A stretch of DNA of 64,000 bases from Hanleya hanleyi. Lineage: Eukaryota; Mollusca; Polyplacophora; Lepidopleurida; Hanleyidae. Where the stretch lies: assembly GCA_036873755.1 (NCBI GenBank), contig JAVTVY010018822.1, positions 1 through 64,000 of the forward strand, in the 5' to 3' direction. The notes beneath the pieces are model-generated. The model was not told where the DNA came from. It worked only from the letters and a program-made list of their open reading frames with translations, and made no database searches. Both the position numbers and the translations under genes were made by a program. Of this stretch, positions 1 to 9,387 are shown piece by piece (the first letter of the stretch is position 1; every line of letters begins with the position of its first letter).

Positions 1-2112
1 TTCGAATCGGACCAAAAAAAGTATCTTGCACAACTGGACCACAAGGGGAACCAGTGTACCAAATTTGAGGAAGATTCATGCCGTACTTCTTGAGAAATCA
101 CGATCAAGTTTCATGGGAAATCCAAGATGGGCGCCTGGTGGCCATATTGGATTTTCGAATCGGACCAAAAAGGGTATTTTGCACAACTAGATCCCAAGGG
201 GAGCCTATGTACCAAATTTGAGAAAGATCCATGCAGTACTTCCTGAGAAATCACGATAAAGTTTTATGGGGAAATCCAAGATGGCTGCCTGGTTACCATA
301 TTGGATTTTTGAATCGGACCAGAAAAGGTATCTTGCACAACTAGACCCCAAGGGGAACCTGTGTGCCAAATTTCAGAAAGATCCATGCAGTAGTTCCTGA
401 GAAATCGAGATCAAGTTTCATGGGGAAATCCAAGATGGGCGCTTCGAATCGGACCAAAAAAAGTATCTTGCACAACTGGACCACAAGGGGAACCAGTGTA
501 CCAAATTTGAGGAAGATTCATGCCGTACTTCTTGAGAAATCACGATCAAGTTTCATGGGAAATCCAAGATGGGCGCCTGGTGGCCATATTGGATTTTCGA
601 ATCGGACCAAAAAGGGTATTTTGCACAACTAGATCCCAAGGGGAGCCTATGTACCAAATTTGAGAAAGATCCATGCAGTACTTCCTGAGAAATCACGATA
701 AAGTTTTATGGGGAAATCCAAGATGGCTGCCTGGTTACCATATTGGATTTTTGAATCGGACCAGAAAAGGTATCTTGCACAACTAGATCCCAACGGGAAC
801 CTGTGTACCGAATTCGGGACAGATCCATGCAGTAGTTCCTGAGAAATCGCGATAACAAGGTTTCATGGGGAAATCCCAGATGGTCGCCTTGTGGCCATAT
901 TGGATTTTCGAATCGGACCAGAAAAGGTATCTTGCACAACTAGACCCCAAGGGAAACTTGTATACCAAATTTGAGAAAGATCCATGCAGTAGTTCCTGAG
1001 AAATCGCGATAACAAGGTTTCATGGGGAAATCCAAGATGGCCGCCTTGTGGCCATATTGGATTTTGGAATGGGACCAGAAAAGGTATCTTGCACAACTAG
1101 ATCCCAAGAGGAACATGTTTACCAAATTAGAGAAAGACCCATGCAGTATTTCCTGAGAAATCGCGATAACAAGGTTTCATGGGGAAATCCAAGATGGCCG
1201 CCTTGTGGCCATATTGGATTTTCGAATCGGACCAGGAAAGGTATCTTGCACAACTGGACCACAAGGGGAACCTGTGTACCAAATTTGACAAAGATCCATG
1301 CAGTATTTCCTGAGAAACCACGATAACAAAGTTTCATGGGGAAATCTAATATGGCCTCCTGGTGGCCATATTGGATTTTCGATTCGGACCGAAAAAGGTG
1401 TCTTGCACGACTAGACCCTAAGGGGAACCTGTGTACCAAATTTGAGAAAGATCCAAGGAGTATTTCTGAGAAATGACAATAACAAAGTTTCATGGGGAAA
1501 TCCAAGAAGGCTGCCTGGTGCCCATATTGGATTTTCGAATCGGACAAGAAAAGGCATCTTACACAACTAGACCCCAAGGGGAACCTCTATACCAAATTTG
1601 AGAAAGACCCATGCAGTAGTTCCTGAAAAATCGCGATAACAGGTTTCATGGGGAAATCCAAGATGGCTGCCTGGTGGCCATATTGGATTTTCGAATCGGA
1701 CCAGAAAAGGTATCTTGCACAACTAGACCCCAAGGTGAACCTGTGTACCGAATTTGGGAAAGATCCATGCAGTAGTTCCAGAGAAATCGCGATAACAAGG
1801 TTTCATGGGGAATCCAAGATGGCCGCCTTGTGGCCATATTGGATTTTCGAATCGGACCAGAAAAGGCATCTGCACAACTAGACCCCAAGGGGAACCTGTG
1901 TACCAAATTTCAGAAAGATCCATGCAGTAGTTCCTGAGAAATCGCGATAACAAGGTTTCATGGGGAAATCCAAGATGGCCGCCTTGTGGCCATATTGGAT
2001 TTTTGAATCTGACCAGAAAAGGTATCTGCACAACTAGACCCCAAGAGGAACCTGTGTACCAAATTTCAGAAAGATCCGTGCAGTAGTTCCTGCGAAATCG
2101 CGATAACAAGAA
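1..2112. repeat. Tandem array of a ~157-bp core repeat (~13 copies)
   Basis: The anchor GGATTTTCGAATCGGACC or a close variant recurs near 149, 303, 591, 745, 902, 1059, 1216, 1373, 1529, 1685, 1841 and 1997, a period of 154-157 bp. Each copy includes the words CCAAGATGGCCGCC, ACTAGACCCCAAGGGGAACC and CCATGCAGTAGTTCCTGAG. One monomer is cut short at 442/443, and 1-344 recurs almost unchanged at 443-786. Open frames here on both strands are by-products of the repeat. The array runs directly into an (ACGG)n tract and a hairpin, so I read it as the core of a non-autonomous pearl/Helentron-like element; that assignment is inference from architecture. Confidence 0.9.
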
Positions 2113-2206
2113 TTGTTTACGGACGGACGACGGACGGACGGACGACGGACGACGGACCACGGACGAAAAGCGATTTGAACAGCCCACCATCTGGTGATGG
2201 TGGGCT
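2113..2206. mobile_element. (ACGG)n tract plus perfect terminal hairpin of the pearl-like element
   Basis: Positions about 2118-2165 are made of ACGG/ACGACGG words. At 2181-2206 lies a perfect hairpin: AGCCCACCATC, loop TGGT, then GATGGTGGGCT (11-bp stem). Core tandem repeats followed by an ACGG microsatellite and a short palindrome is the arrangement described for bivalve pearl elements and related Helitron-derived HINEs. I could not locate a matching left terminus inside the window. Confidence 0.6.
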
Positions 2207-2783
2207 AAAAATATATTGTACAGAAGGTGTTCGGTTTACCCATGAAAAAACCCTCTTGGCAGCTTTCCAATATCATGAAAATATGACACCTTCAACCAAA
2301 ATTTCGATCTATGATCACGGTGGACATGGTGATATTGAGAACATTCGATTAGATTTTGGTTGGAGGTGTCATATTTTAGATATAAATTGATAAAATGTAC
2401 CCCAAAAATATAAAAATAACCAAACGCCCATTTTCAAACGTTTAACGACGCGGTTTTACGTCATTTTTGACTGTGATAATTTACAGTATATTTTCAGCGA
2501 ATGAAGGACAGCTTTCTTTGTTGATTTGGAGAAATAAGTTTTTCGCTTCACAAACGTGACAGCAAGAGTTTTTTTGCATGTAAACTTGACACCTTTTTTA
2601 ACAGGAAGCAAACTATAACAGTAGCTTGCTGTGAAAATGCATTAATATATAGTTACCGTAAATCTGTTATATACATAATACAAGTATATGATTGGAAACA
2701 TACTTCTGAAGGAAAATAACCACGAAGTAACGGAGAAGGTTTCCCCTCACTTAACATGTATGGCTTTCCTGGCTTTCCTGGCA
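2207..2783. other. Intergenic, no gene seen; left flank of the FoxQ2 array
   Basis: AT-rich sequence without a convincing ORF. From about 2600 it resembles 33870-34030 (both carry AATGCATTAATATAT and GGAAACATACTTCTGAA), so it looks like an ancestral flank of the FoxQ2 unit that was also copied near 33.9 kb. The word TCCTGGCA at 2776-2783 lies at the edge of the repeated unit and recurs at the unit junctions. Confidence 0.6.
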
Positions 2784-2855
2784 CTAGGCCTATAACTAGT
2801 TATTGTTCGTTTGTCAAGTGATAAAATGTACAACGATTGAACGTGGAATGTACTA

Positions 2856-3635
2856 TAGTCAGGGCTGTTAGGGATTTTTTGGTTCACATTCTTCCAAAAG
2901 CACCGAATTTGGCCCATATGTCGTCCATACCATACTATTTCGATTTTTGTCGGGCGCCAAATTCATTATGGTCGCCACCCGGGTTAGAGGTCAATCGTAA
3001 TTAAATAACTAAAAGGGTTAGAAATATGAATAATGAATAATAGCACTTTTTAGTGGTTTTGGGAGTCGGAGAATCTAATTGTGATCTTATTTCAACGATT
3101 TGAGGTCGAGGTCATCCTTCAAGGTCACCCTAAAGGTCATTTTGGGGACAAATTCGCCATTATCAGTGGGTTTGGGGCAAGATATATAAACTGCCTCATT
3201 CTATTGGTTTCCAGGGTTGAGTAACCCGAATCTGGCATTATTTTGGCGATTCGGGGCAATATTTCATTTGAGAGTCGCGATAGAGGTCATCCGAACCAGA
3301 GGTCAATTGTAGGTATAACACCAAAAGAACCACAAATAATACCGTTGAGATTTGTGGCATTCTCCGATTCTGATCTTATTTTGAAGATTTGAGGTCACCT
3401 CATTTTGGGGTCAAAGGTCAAAGATCAACAGTTACCACTAAGAACAATCGAACGAAAATTATTCAGGAACAAATTTTATTAAAATACTTCGGAGATGACA
3501 TCTGCTGACAAAATGCTATAACTATGCCGCTACGCCGCTATGTGTATTTAAATGTTCGAAATAAAATACTAAGACCGCTTTAGCAACAATATACCAATGA
3601 TTATTAGTACCTATACCTTCTGGCTGTGAAGTCGG
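2856..3635 (+). repeat. Left terminal inverted repeat of the 2.7-kb transposon
   Basis: Matches the reverse complement of about 4757-5572 over nearly its whole length with indels. Shared landmarks are TTCTTCCAAAAGCACC near the tip, AGGTCAATTG-type words in the middle, and GACATCTGCTGACAAAATGC then TATACCAATGATTA at the inner edge. Inverted repeats this long could fold back in single-stranded DNA or be substrates for inversion. Confidence 0.8.
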
Positions 3636-4255
3636 GTCGCACCCAGTAAGGCTGTGGTAGAGGGGTTGTGCCAAGGATTTGACGGACCGAGATCGGAGCA
3701 AATGGTATGGACTGGAATGTCACAATATTTTTTTCCAGTACCGAAGTCCACCAAGAGTTCCGATAGACCGAGGGTCTCCAAAGACCGGACATCGCTGTCC
3801 ATCGTGCGAACATAAGCTGTTGTATGATCCTCCTCCGTGGCATGTGCTAGATGCAGGAGGACCCTGGTGTCCGCCTCGGAATGGTTGCACGGTTGAAGTA
3901 TTGTGAGATCACAACGCCTGTTGAAGAACACGGACTCAAAACGGGTACACACAAGGAGCTTTCCGCTCATGTCCGTCTTGGAGATATGTGTGCTGATGAA
4001 TGAGAACGGCTCCTTTTTGTTAACATTTTTTAAGAAGCCGCTGATCCATTCATACTTCGGGATTTTAGGGGTTCCGGAAAAAGTATTGTGGCGTTCCAGT
4101 CCAAACCATCTGTTCCGATCTTGGCCCGTCAAAGTCCGTGGCTCTACCTCTCTTTCACAGCTTAACGAGGTACAGGGCGACTTCACAGTTTTTTGTATGT
4201 GGCAAAAAGACCGCCTAGGCAGCCTGTACAAGTATATTGGACCCCACCGACTCAC
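3600..4255 (-). pseudogene. Transposon protein gene, upstream part, inverted and decayed
   Basis: The minus-strand frame includes NHSEADTRVLLHLAHA, then VRTMDSDV, FGTGKKY and IPVHTICSDLGPS. These match a widespread uncharacterised invertebrate protein family that I recognise by the motif series EADTR...RT(V/M)D(T/S)DV...FG(T/S)GK...IP.H.I...LGP...TGCD. The next expected block, HSLTGCDPTS, is present at about 3618-3655 but one frame away, so there is a frameshift after LGPS. The continuation of the family (ERF.V.MYSK...) lies on the opposite strand at 4237-4620. Function is unknown; presence within long inverted repeats suggests a transposon-encoded protein. Confidence 0.65.
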
Positions 4256-4790
4256 TAGTGGCTCTCACGCATGATCCTGACACTCTCGAGTCCGTGCATA
4301 TGGAGCTTATAGAACGATTCATCGTACTAATGTACAGCAAGGGGTGTGATGCAGCCGGTATCAATGAGGCCAAGCATCACCTCTTCACCACTGCAACCAG
4401 ATCGCTGGAAAACATCCCACCTCCCAAGCCGCGCTGTTGCAGCATGTGTAGCGAGCGCTACTGCAAGCGAGTTTCTACTAGAGTCGCTTCACTCCAGCAG
4501 GAAATCCCTGACTTCAGTGAGTGGAGCTGGCACAAAGATTGCACCAGTACATGGCAACCGCTATGGACCACTCTCAGCGACACTTCTATGGCATATGCTA
4601 TTCTCATGCACTGCGGCTGACTCAAGGCATGCATGGGAAGGTGCAAATGCAACTGTGCCGATGTCCGATACACGACCCTCTGCAAATGCGAAGGCGGGTG
4701 CGTTAATAACGAGGGCGGTGATGACAAGTATTATTTATTGCTGGCATCATAGAGCGCAAGCTAGAAGGCATAGGTAGTAAAAGTAATCAT
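4237..4790 (+). pseudogene. Transposon protein gene, downstream part with CXC-like cysteine cluster, decayed
   Basis: Continues the same family on the opposite strand: IERFIVLMYSKGCDAAG, INEAKHHLFT, RSLENIPPPK, then PDFSEWSW and WTTLSDTS. A 1-bp slip after PPPK moves AALLQHV into another frame, where it is followed by stops. After the HCG codons a stop is met, and another frame shows a cysteine-rich tail (RCKCNCADVR, LCKCEGGCVNN) like tesmin/TSO1-type CXC repeats. It is therefore a dead copy with several lesions. With the minus-strand part at 3600-4255 it implies that an internal segment of about 630 bp was inverted. Confidence 0.65.
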
Positions 4791-5575
4791 TGGTATACTG
4801 TTGCTTGAGCGGTCTTTGTTTTGTATTTTGAACATTTAAATGCACGTAGCGGCATAGTTATAGCATTTTGTCAGCAGATGTCATCTTCGAAGTATTTTAG
4901 TAACATTTGTTCCTGAATAATCTTGTTTAGATTGCTTTTATTAGCAACTGTTGATCTTTGACCTTTAATTCTCAAATGAGGTGACCATGACCTCAAATCG
5001 TCAAAATAAGGTCAGAATCTAATTCTCCGATGCCACAAAGCCCTATGGTGTTATTTGTGATTCTAGCCCTTTTGGTGTTTCCTATAATTGACCTCTGGTT
5101 GATCTCTGTTTCGGGTGACCTCTGTCGTGAACCGCACATGCAATATTGGCTCAAATTGCCAAAATATGGCCAGATTCGGGTTACTCAACCCCGAAAATCG
5201 ATAAAATGAGTTAGTTTGTATATCACGACTAAAAACACTAAAAATGACGAATTTGACCCCAAAAAGACGTTTAGGGTGACCTTGGCCTCAAATCGTTGAA
5301 ATAAGATCAGAATCAGATTCCCCGACACCGATAACCACTAAAAAGTTGTATTATTTATGATTCTAGCCATTTTGTTGTTTTAAACACGATTGACCTCTAA
5401 CCCGGGTGGCGGCCATAATGAATTTCGCCAATATGGCGGCCCCAGGCGGCGACTACCTTGGCGCCTGTCAGAAATCGGAAAGGTATTGTATGGCCGACAT
5501 ATGGGCCAAATTTGGTGCTTTTGGAAGAATCTGAACCAAACAGTCCCTTTTATGCCCTAACATCCCGGACTACTA

Positions 5576-6405
5576 CCGATGTACATACATCTATGAAGGT
5601 GCCGTAATTAATTAATTCTGTTTGACATTCCATATAATATTACATGAGCGGCGCACCTACATAAATGAATTTAGATACATAGAGAAATATTCCCGTCAAT
5701 TTCATTCATCTAAATGAACATTTTACATTAACACACATACAGAAAAGCAGCAATTTTTTACCTTCAACAAGAGTTAAACCCCTTCTAATCAAACCTGCAC
5801 AGATGATTTTGGGACTCCCCTACCCCTTATATCAAAGACTGACTAGTAATTTATGTATCGTTAAATTACTTAGCCCTGTAGAGTTTAATTTAAAAAGATG
5901 GCCGTACCCGTGTGCCATTCTGTATCTTGGAGCACCTTGACATAATTGAAGATAATTTGGCATTCAAGTGTCATGTTAAATACGAACCTTACCCAATTAT
6001 CACCAGTCTGGAACGATGGCGTTAGGGTGTTAATTCATACCGCGCATGTTTCGATAGATACGGGGTGCATGGGAGTAACAAGTTCCACTGACAGTTTCCT
6101 GATATAACACCTGCAGGCGCCATTTACAAATGTTATATTGTAAATCAAAATATTATATTTAGGATTTTGACGCAGATAGGAGCCACAACTGACCATGCGG
6201 TGATTTACGGTACCAAGGTGAAACGTACAACGTTGAAATAACCAATTTCATATTTACAGCTTCGCCATCCAAAGTCATCGAAACGTAAATTTCACAAATT
6301 TAAATATCATAACCTTTGAATGACATTTAGGGGTACTCTTATATGGGACACAATACCTTCTGGATCTCTATAGATTTAGAAGGAAATTACGACAAATCCG
6401 GCATG
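5576..6405 (+). other. Non-coding lead of unit 1, no gene seen
   Basis: AT-rich sequence conserved at 11768-12607, 17794-18490 and 25842-26664. It shows no conserved reading frame; indels between units fall anywhere. Unit 3 lacks the stretch around CCAGTCTGGAACGATGGCG (compare 6005-6130 with 18205-18215). A scrap of the same block lies inverted at about 31993-32160. Confidence 0.6.
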
Positions 6406-6957
6406 CATCAAGCAGCCTATGGCCCATCAAACAGCCTATGGTGCATCAAGCAGCCTATGGTCCATCAAACAGCCTATGGTGCATCAAGCAGCCTATGGTC
6501 CATCAAGCAGCCTATGGTGCATCAAGCAGCCTATGGTCCATCAAACAGCCTATGGTGCATCAAGCAGCCTATGGTCCATCAAACAGCCTATGGTGCATCA
6601 AGCAGCCTATGGTCCATCAAACAGCCTATGGTGCATCAAGCAGCCTATGGTCCATCAAACAGCCTATGGTGCATCAAGCAGCCTATGGTCCATCAAACAG
6701 CCTATGGTGCATCAAGCAGCCTATGGTGCATCAAGCAGCCTATGGTCCATCAAACAGCCTATGGTCCATCAAACAGCCTATGGTGCATCAAGCAGCCTAT
6801 GGTGCATCAAGCAGCCCATGGTGCATCAAACAGCCTATGGTGCATCAAGCAGCCTATGGTCCATCAAGCAGCATATGGTCCATCAAACAGCCTATGGTCC
6901 ATCAAGCAGCGTATGGTCAATCAAACAGCCTATGGTCCATCAAGCAGCCTATGGTCC
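6406..6957 (+). repeat. 19-bp minisatellite, ~29 copies, unit 1
   Basis: The monomer is CATCAAGCAGCCTATGGTC. It mostly alternates with CATCAAACAGCCTATGGTG, giving a 38-bp higher-order period. As 19 is not a multiple of three and the monomer has no stop in any frame, all three forward frames stay open and encode the same 19-residue periodic peptide with motifs such as QPMVHQTAYG. The frame entering from MGHNTFWIS differs between units at its exit, which argues against a protein product. Confidence 0.95.
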
Positions 6958-7073
6958 AGTATAATATCACTATGGTCCAGTATAATGTCTCTATGGTCCA
7001 GTATAAAGTCACTATGGTCCAGTATAATGTCTCTATGGTCCAGTATAATGTCTCTATGGTCCAGTATAATATC
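6951..7073 (+). repeat. 21-bp repeat block, ~6 copies, unit 1
   Basis: The monomer CTATGGTCCAGTATAATGTCT follows the 19-bp array and shares its CTATGGTCCA core, so it may have grown from the end of the array. Copies alternate between ATGTCTC, ATATCAC and AAGTCAC tails. The same block is at 13003-13155 (about 8 copies), 19007-19130 and 27194-27312. Confidence 0.9.
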
Positions 7074-8462
7074 TCTGGCACATCTGTTAGACCTTTTTCG
7101 AAACCATTAGAGCGTAAATCCATGTGCGAAATTCATCATACCTTCAAACACGAACGAGTTATTTAGAAGAGGCAGAAACAACGAAAGTTGTTGGAAACAT
7201 AAAATGATCCCGTCTCCAGTGTTCATCGAAGACTATTTTTTTATATCAGATGAAAAACCTACAGGAAATGTCGATTCAATTCCAAAGTGAAAGATCAAGA
7301 GACCTTATCACATTTTGGTTAATTTTGGTTAAACATCGAATCATGTTGATATCATGATGATAAATCCATATATTACATTTATTGATCTTATTTATCTGGT
7401 TATTTGGAAATATTTTACAAGCCAGGATGGGGATAGGTGTAGTTAGGTAATATAATATGTATTTTTATCACTGGCTGTGACTTCCATTTCGTACAGATGG
7501 CCCACAACATTGTGTTAAGTGGGATTATCAGTGCCTAAGATCAACAGCTCAACCAAGTGCTAGGCGTCTCTACATATATTTTGTTTCGTATTTTGCAGTA
7601 TTTGTCACCGGAAATCTGCTTCGTAGATTTGATTACGAAAGTGAGATATTTCATGATTCAAACTACATGGACTCGAAGCCGGTGTGATGAATAAGAATGT
7701 CCTGGTGATTAGTGTCCCTTTTCATATCCTTTTCTATTGCAATTATAATGACGGACACTTGTCCCCAATTAGAAGAATATTGTCCTACCTGTGTTAGAAG
7801 ATAGGAGCCGGATACTCCTAGTCACCGGACATTCTTAGCGTCCACAACGGCATTGAGGTTTTATCTGTATTCTACATCCCAAAGAACAGTGATGATCAGT
7901 AATAACCTTTTTCTTAACTTTGGGGTCGTTCCATCGACCTGGAAGTTGAAAGTTGCAAGCAAGTTCAACCAAAATGTTCTATGTCACAGTCCCAATTTGT
8001 CTTGATACAGAAATGTTATACAGTTGATTAGGGTGTCAGTTCTACGTTCCCTCGCGTTACGTTTGTCCGTCAATAATAAATAAGAGCCGACTGAATTTAA
8101 TTAATTAACTGAAGAATCCAAACTTAACGAAATTTGATAAAATTTCCAGTAGTTACCGATAAAAATATAGAGTACTTCCCGACGCTGCCAAACTGTTTGA
8201 AAAATTGAAGTTTATTTCTAAAAAGTCCATTATTCATATCAAAGTACAGAACCTTCTGTATGGTAAACATCGAATCATGTTGATATCATGATGATATATC
8301 AATATATTATATTTATTGATCTTATTTATCTGGTTATTTGGAAATATTTTACAAGCCAGGATGGGGATAGGTGTAGTTAGGTAATATAATATGTATTTTT
8401 ATCACTGGCTGTGCTAACCTAACAGTAAAATGATGGGAGCCATCACTCAAAAATAGACTTTA
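7074..8462 (+). other. Conserved non-coding block of unit 1 with a duplicated ~155-bp segment
   Basis: No supported gene. The segment AAACATCGAATCATGTTGAT... to TTATCACTGGCTGTG occurs twice, at about 7331-7481 and 8268-8412. The downstream copy is present in all units; the upstream copy only in units 1 and 3 (19384-19531). Unit 2 instead has GATCGTGCACATGGACAGC at this site (13421). Confidence 0.75.
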
Positions 8463-8769
8463 CAGCTCACCAACCCCCAGCGTACGAGTTGTCACAGCAA
8501 CACAGCTGACCAAATTACCAATATGCGACTTGTCAGGGCATTTCCATCATAGCTATCTAGATTTGTATCTAGGGACCGTGTGGTCATGTCATCGAAGTTG
8601 CCACATGAACAGGTACAATAAAAGCGCACCCGAGATACAACACATATCACGAATCGTTAAACTCTTGGTCTGCGCTTTAGAACAGGTTAACCAGAAGACA
8701 ATACTGTGAAGTCATGTGACTCTGTCAGTATGTCGGCACCTCTTCCCACTTCCCTTATATGTGTTGTAA
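8463..8769 (+). mobile_element. 307-bp inserted element upstream of FoxQ2 copy 1
   Basis: Begins CAGCTCACCAACCCCCAGCG and ends TTATATGTGTTGTAA, flanked by TTTA at 8459-8462 and 8770-8773. Unit 4 has a single TTTA at the equivalent site (28589-28592) with continuous flanks, so this is either an insertion with a 4-bp target duplication or, less likely, a precise deletion in unit 4 between TTTA words. It carries two internal ~40-bp copies of a CAGCT(C/G)ACCAA...GTTGTCA module. It is homologous to about 300 bp of the satellite monomer at 49.6-56 kb, with the same right end. No tRNA-like A/B boxes were evident. Confidence 0.75.
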
Positions 8770-9110
8770 TTTATATTTTTAGGCAATGTCCACAATTACA
8801 TGGAAATGTCATAAACTTTGAGAGCACCAGAGTCTCATGTATCGTCTTGATTCAACAACCTTGGCACGATAATTATACACCATCATTATCCATCATTATT
8901 TGTGTTCCCAATAGTACATGAATAACGTTGAGGTGACTTTTATAAGTGAAGCCGATAATAGTACCGCACGTGTATCTCGCACCAGGACTAATTAATCGTG
9001 TATATATATAATAAAATGCACCACAGACAATGAGGAATCGTAATATATCTCATTGCTATCCATTTGTGTTCTATCATATCATAATCAGGCATACAGTATA
9101 GTCCGTTAAA

Positions 9111-9285
9111 CACGTGCTAACTGTCCGGTGTTATGGCAGACAGTCAATAGTGATTGACATGGTTAGTCACAGCTATACCACGTGTCAGTGACTAACCTGA
9201 GAACAACAGTAACACACCTCACTAACACGATCTATCAACCAATCAGCGTGAACCGTCAAAAAGTATTGGAATCCACTTATAAAAA
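9111..9285 (+). promoter_or_regulatory. Upstream block of FoxQ2 copy 1: E-boxes, CCAAT, TATA
   Basis: CACGTG at 9111-9116 and 9179-9184, inverted repeat GTCAATAGTGATTGAC at 9143-9158, CCAAT at 9239-9243 and TATAAAAA at 9278-9285, about 100 bp before the ATG. All parts recur in units 2 and 4; in unit 3 the TATA box is gone. Conservation between recent duplicates is weak evidence alone, but the diverged minus-strand copy keeps CACGTG (43493-43498), the GTCAAT...ATTGAC pair and a TATATAAA. Confidence 0.6.
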
Positions 9286-9387
9286 CAGGCTACAACACAT
9301 AATCTCACAACTGTATCCGTTCTTGTTGCAATCATTGGGCAGTCGCTGAATATCTGTGGACGTGGAGAGATAGACTCAACAGAAATT

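Larger units (their letters stand above)
2856..5572. mobile_element. 2.7-kb DNA transposon with ~0.8-kb terminal inverted repeats, inserted in unit 1
   Basis: The left end begins TAGTCAGGGCTGTTAGGG and the right end, on the other strand, begins TAGTCCGGGATGTTAGGG. The flanking CTA at 2853-2855 and 5573-5575 is a 3-bp target-site duplication, because units 2-4 have the uninterrupted site GTACTACCGATG (for example near 11764). The inverted repeats span about 2856-3635 and 4757-5572; they contain two diverged subrepeats built around GATTTGAGGTCA. The interior holds a broken protein gene split over both strands. I do not assign a superfamily: a 3-bp duplication is compatible with several. Confidence 0.85.

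Noticed and set aside
1119..2190. Minus-strand ORFs of 150 residues over the 157-bp array
   Set aside because: Periodic translation of the repeat, present in several frames on both strands, with no conserved start or stop.
6343..7166. Proteins of 180-260 residues with a 19-residue repeat in three frames
   Set aside because: They come from the stop-free 19-bp minisatellite; the shared entry frame exits at different C-termini in the four units, and there is no codon-level conservation.
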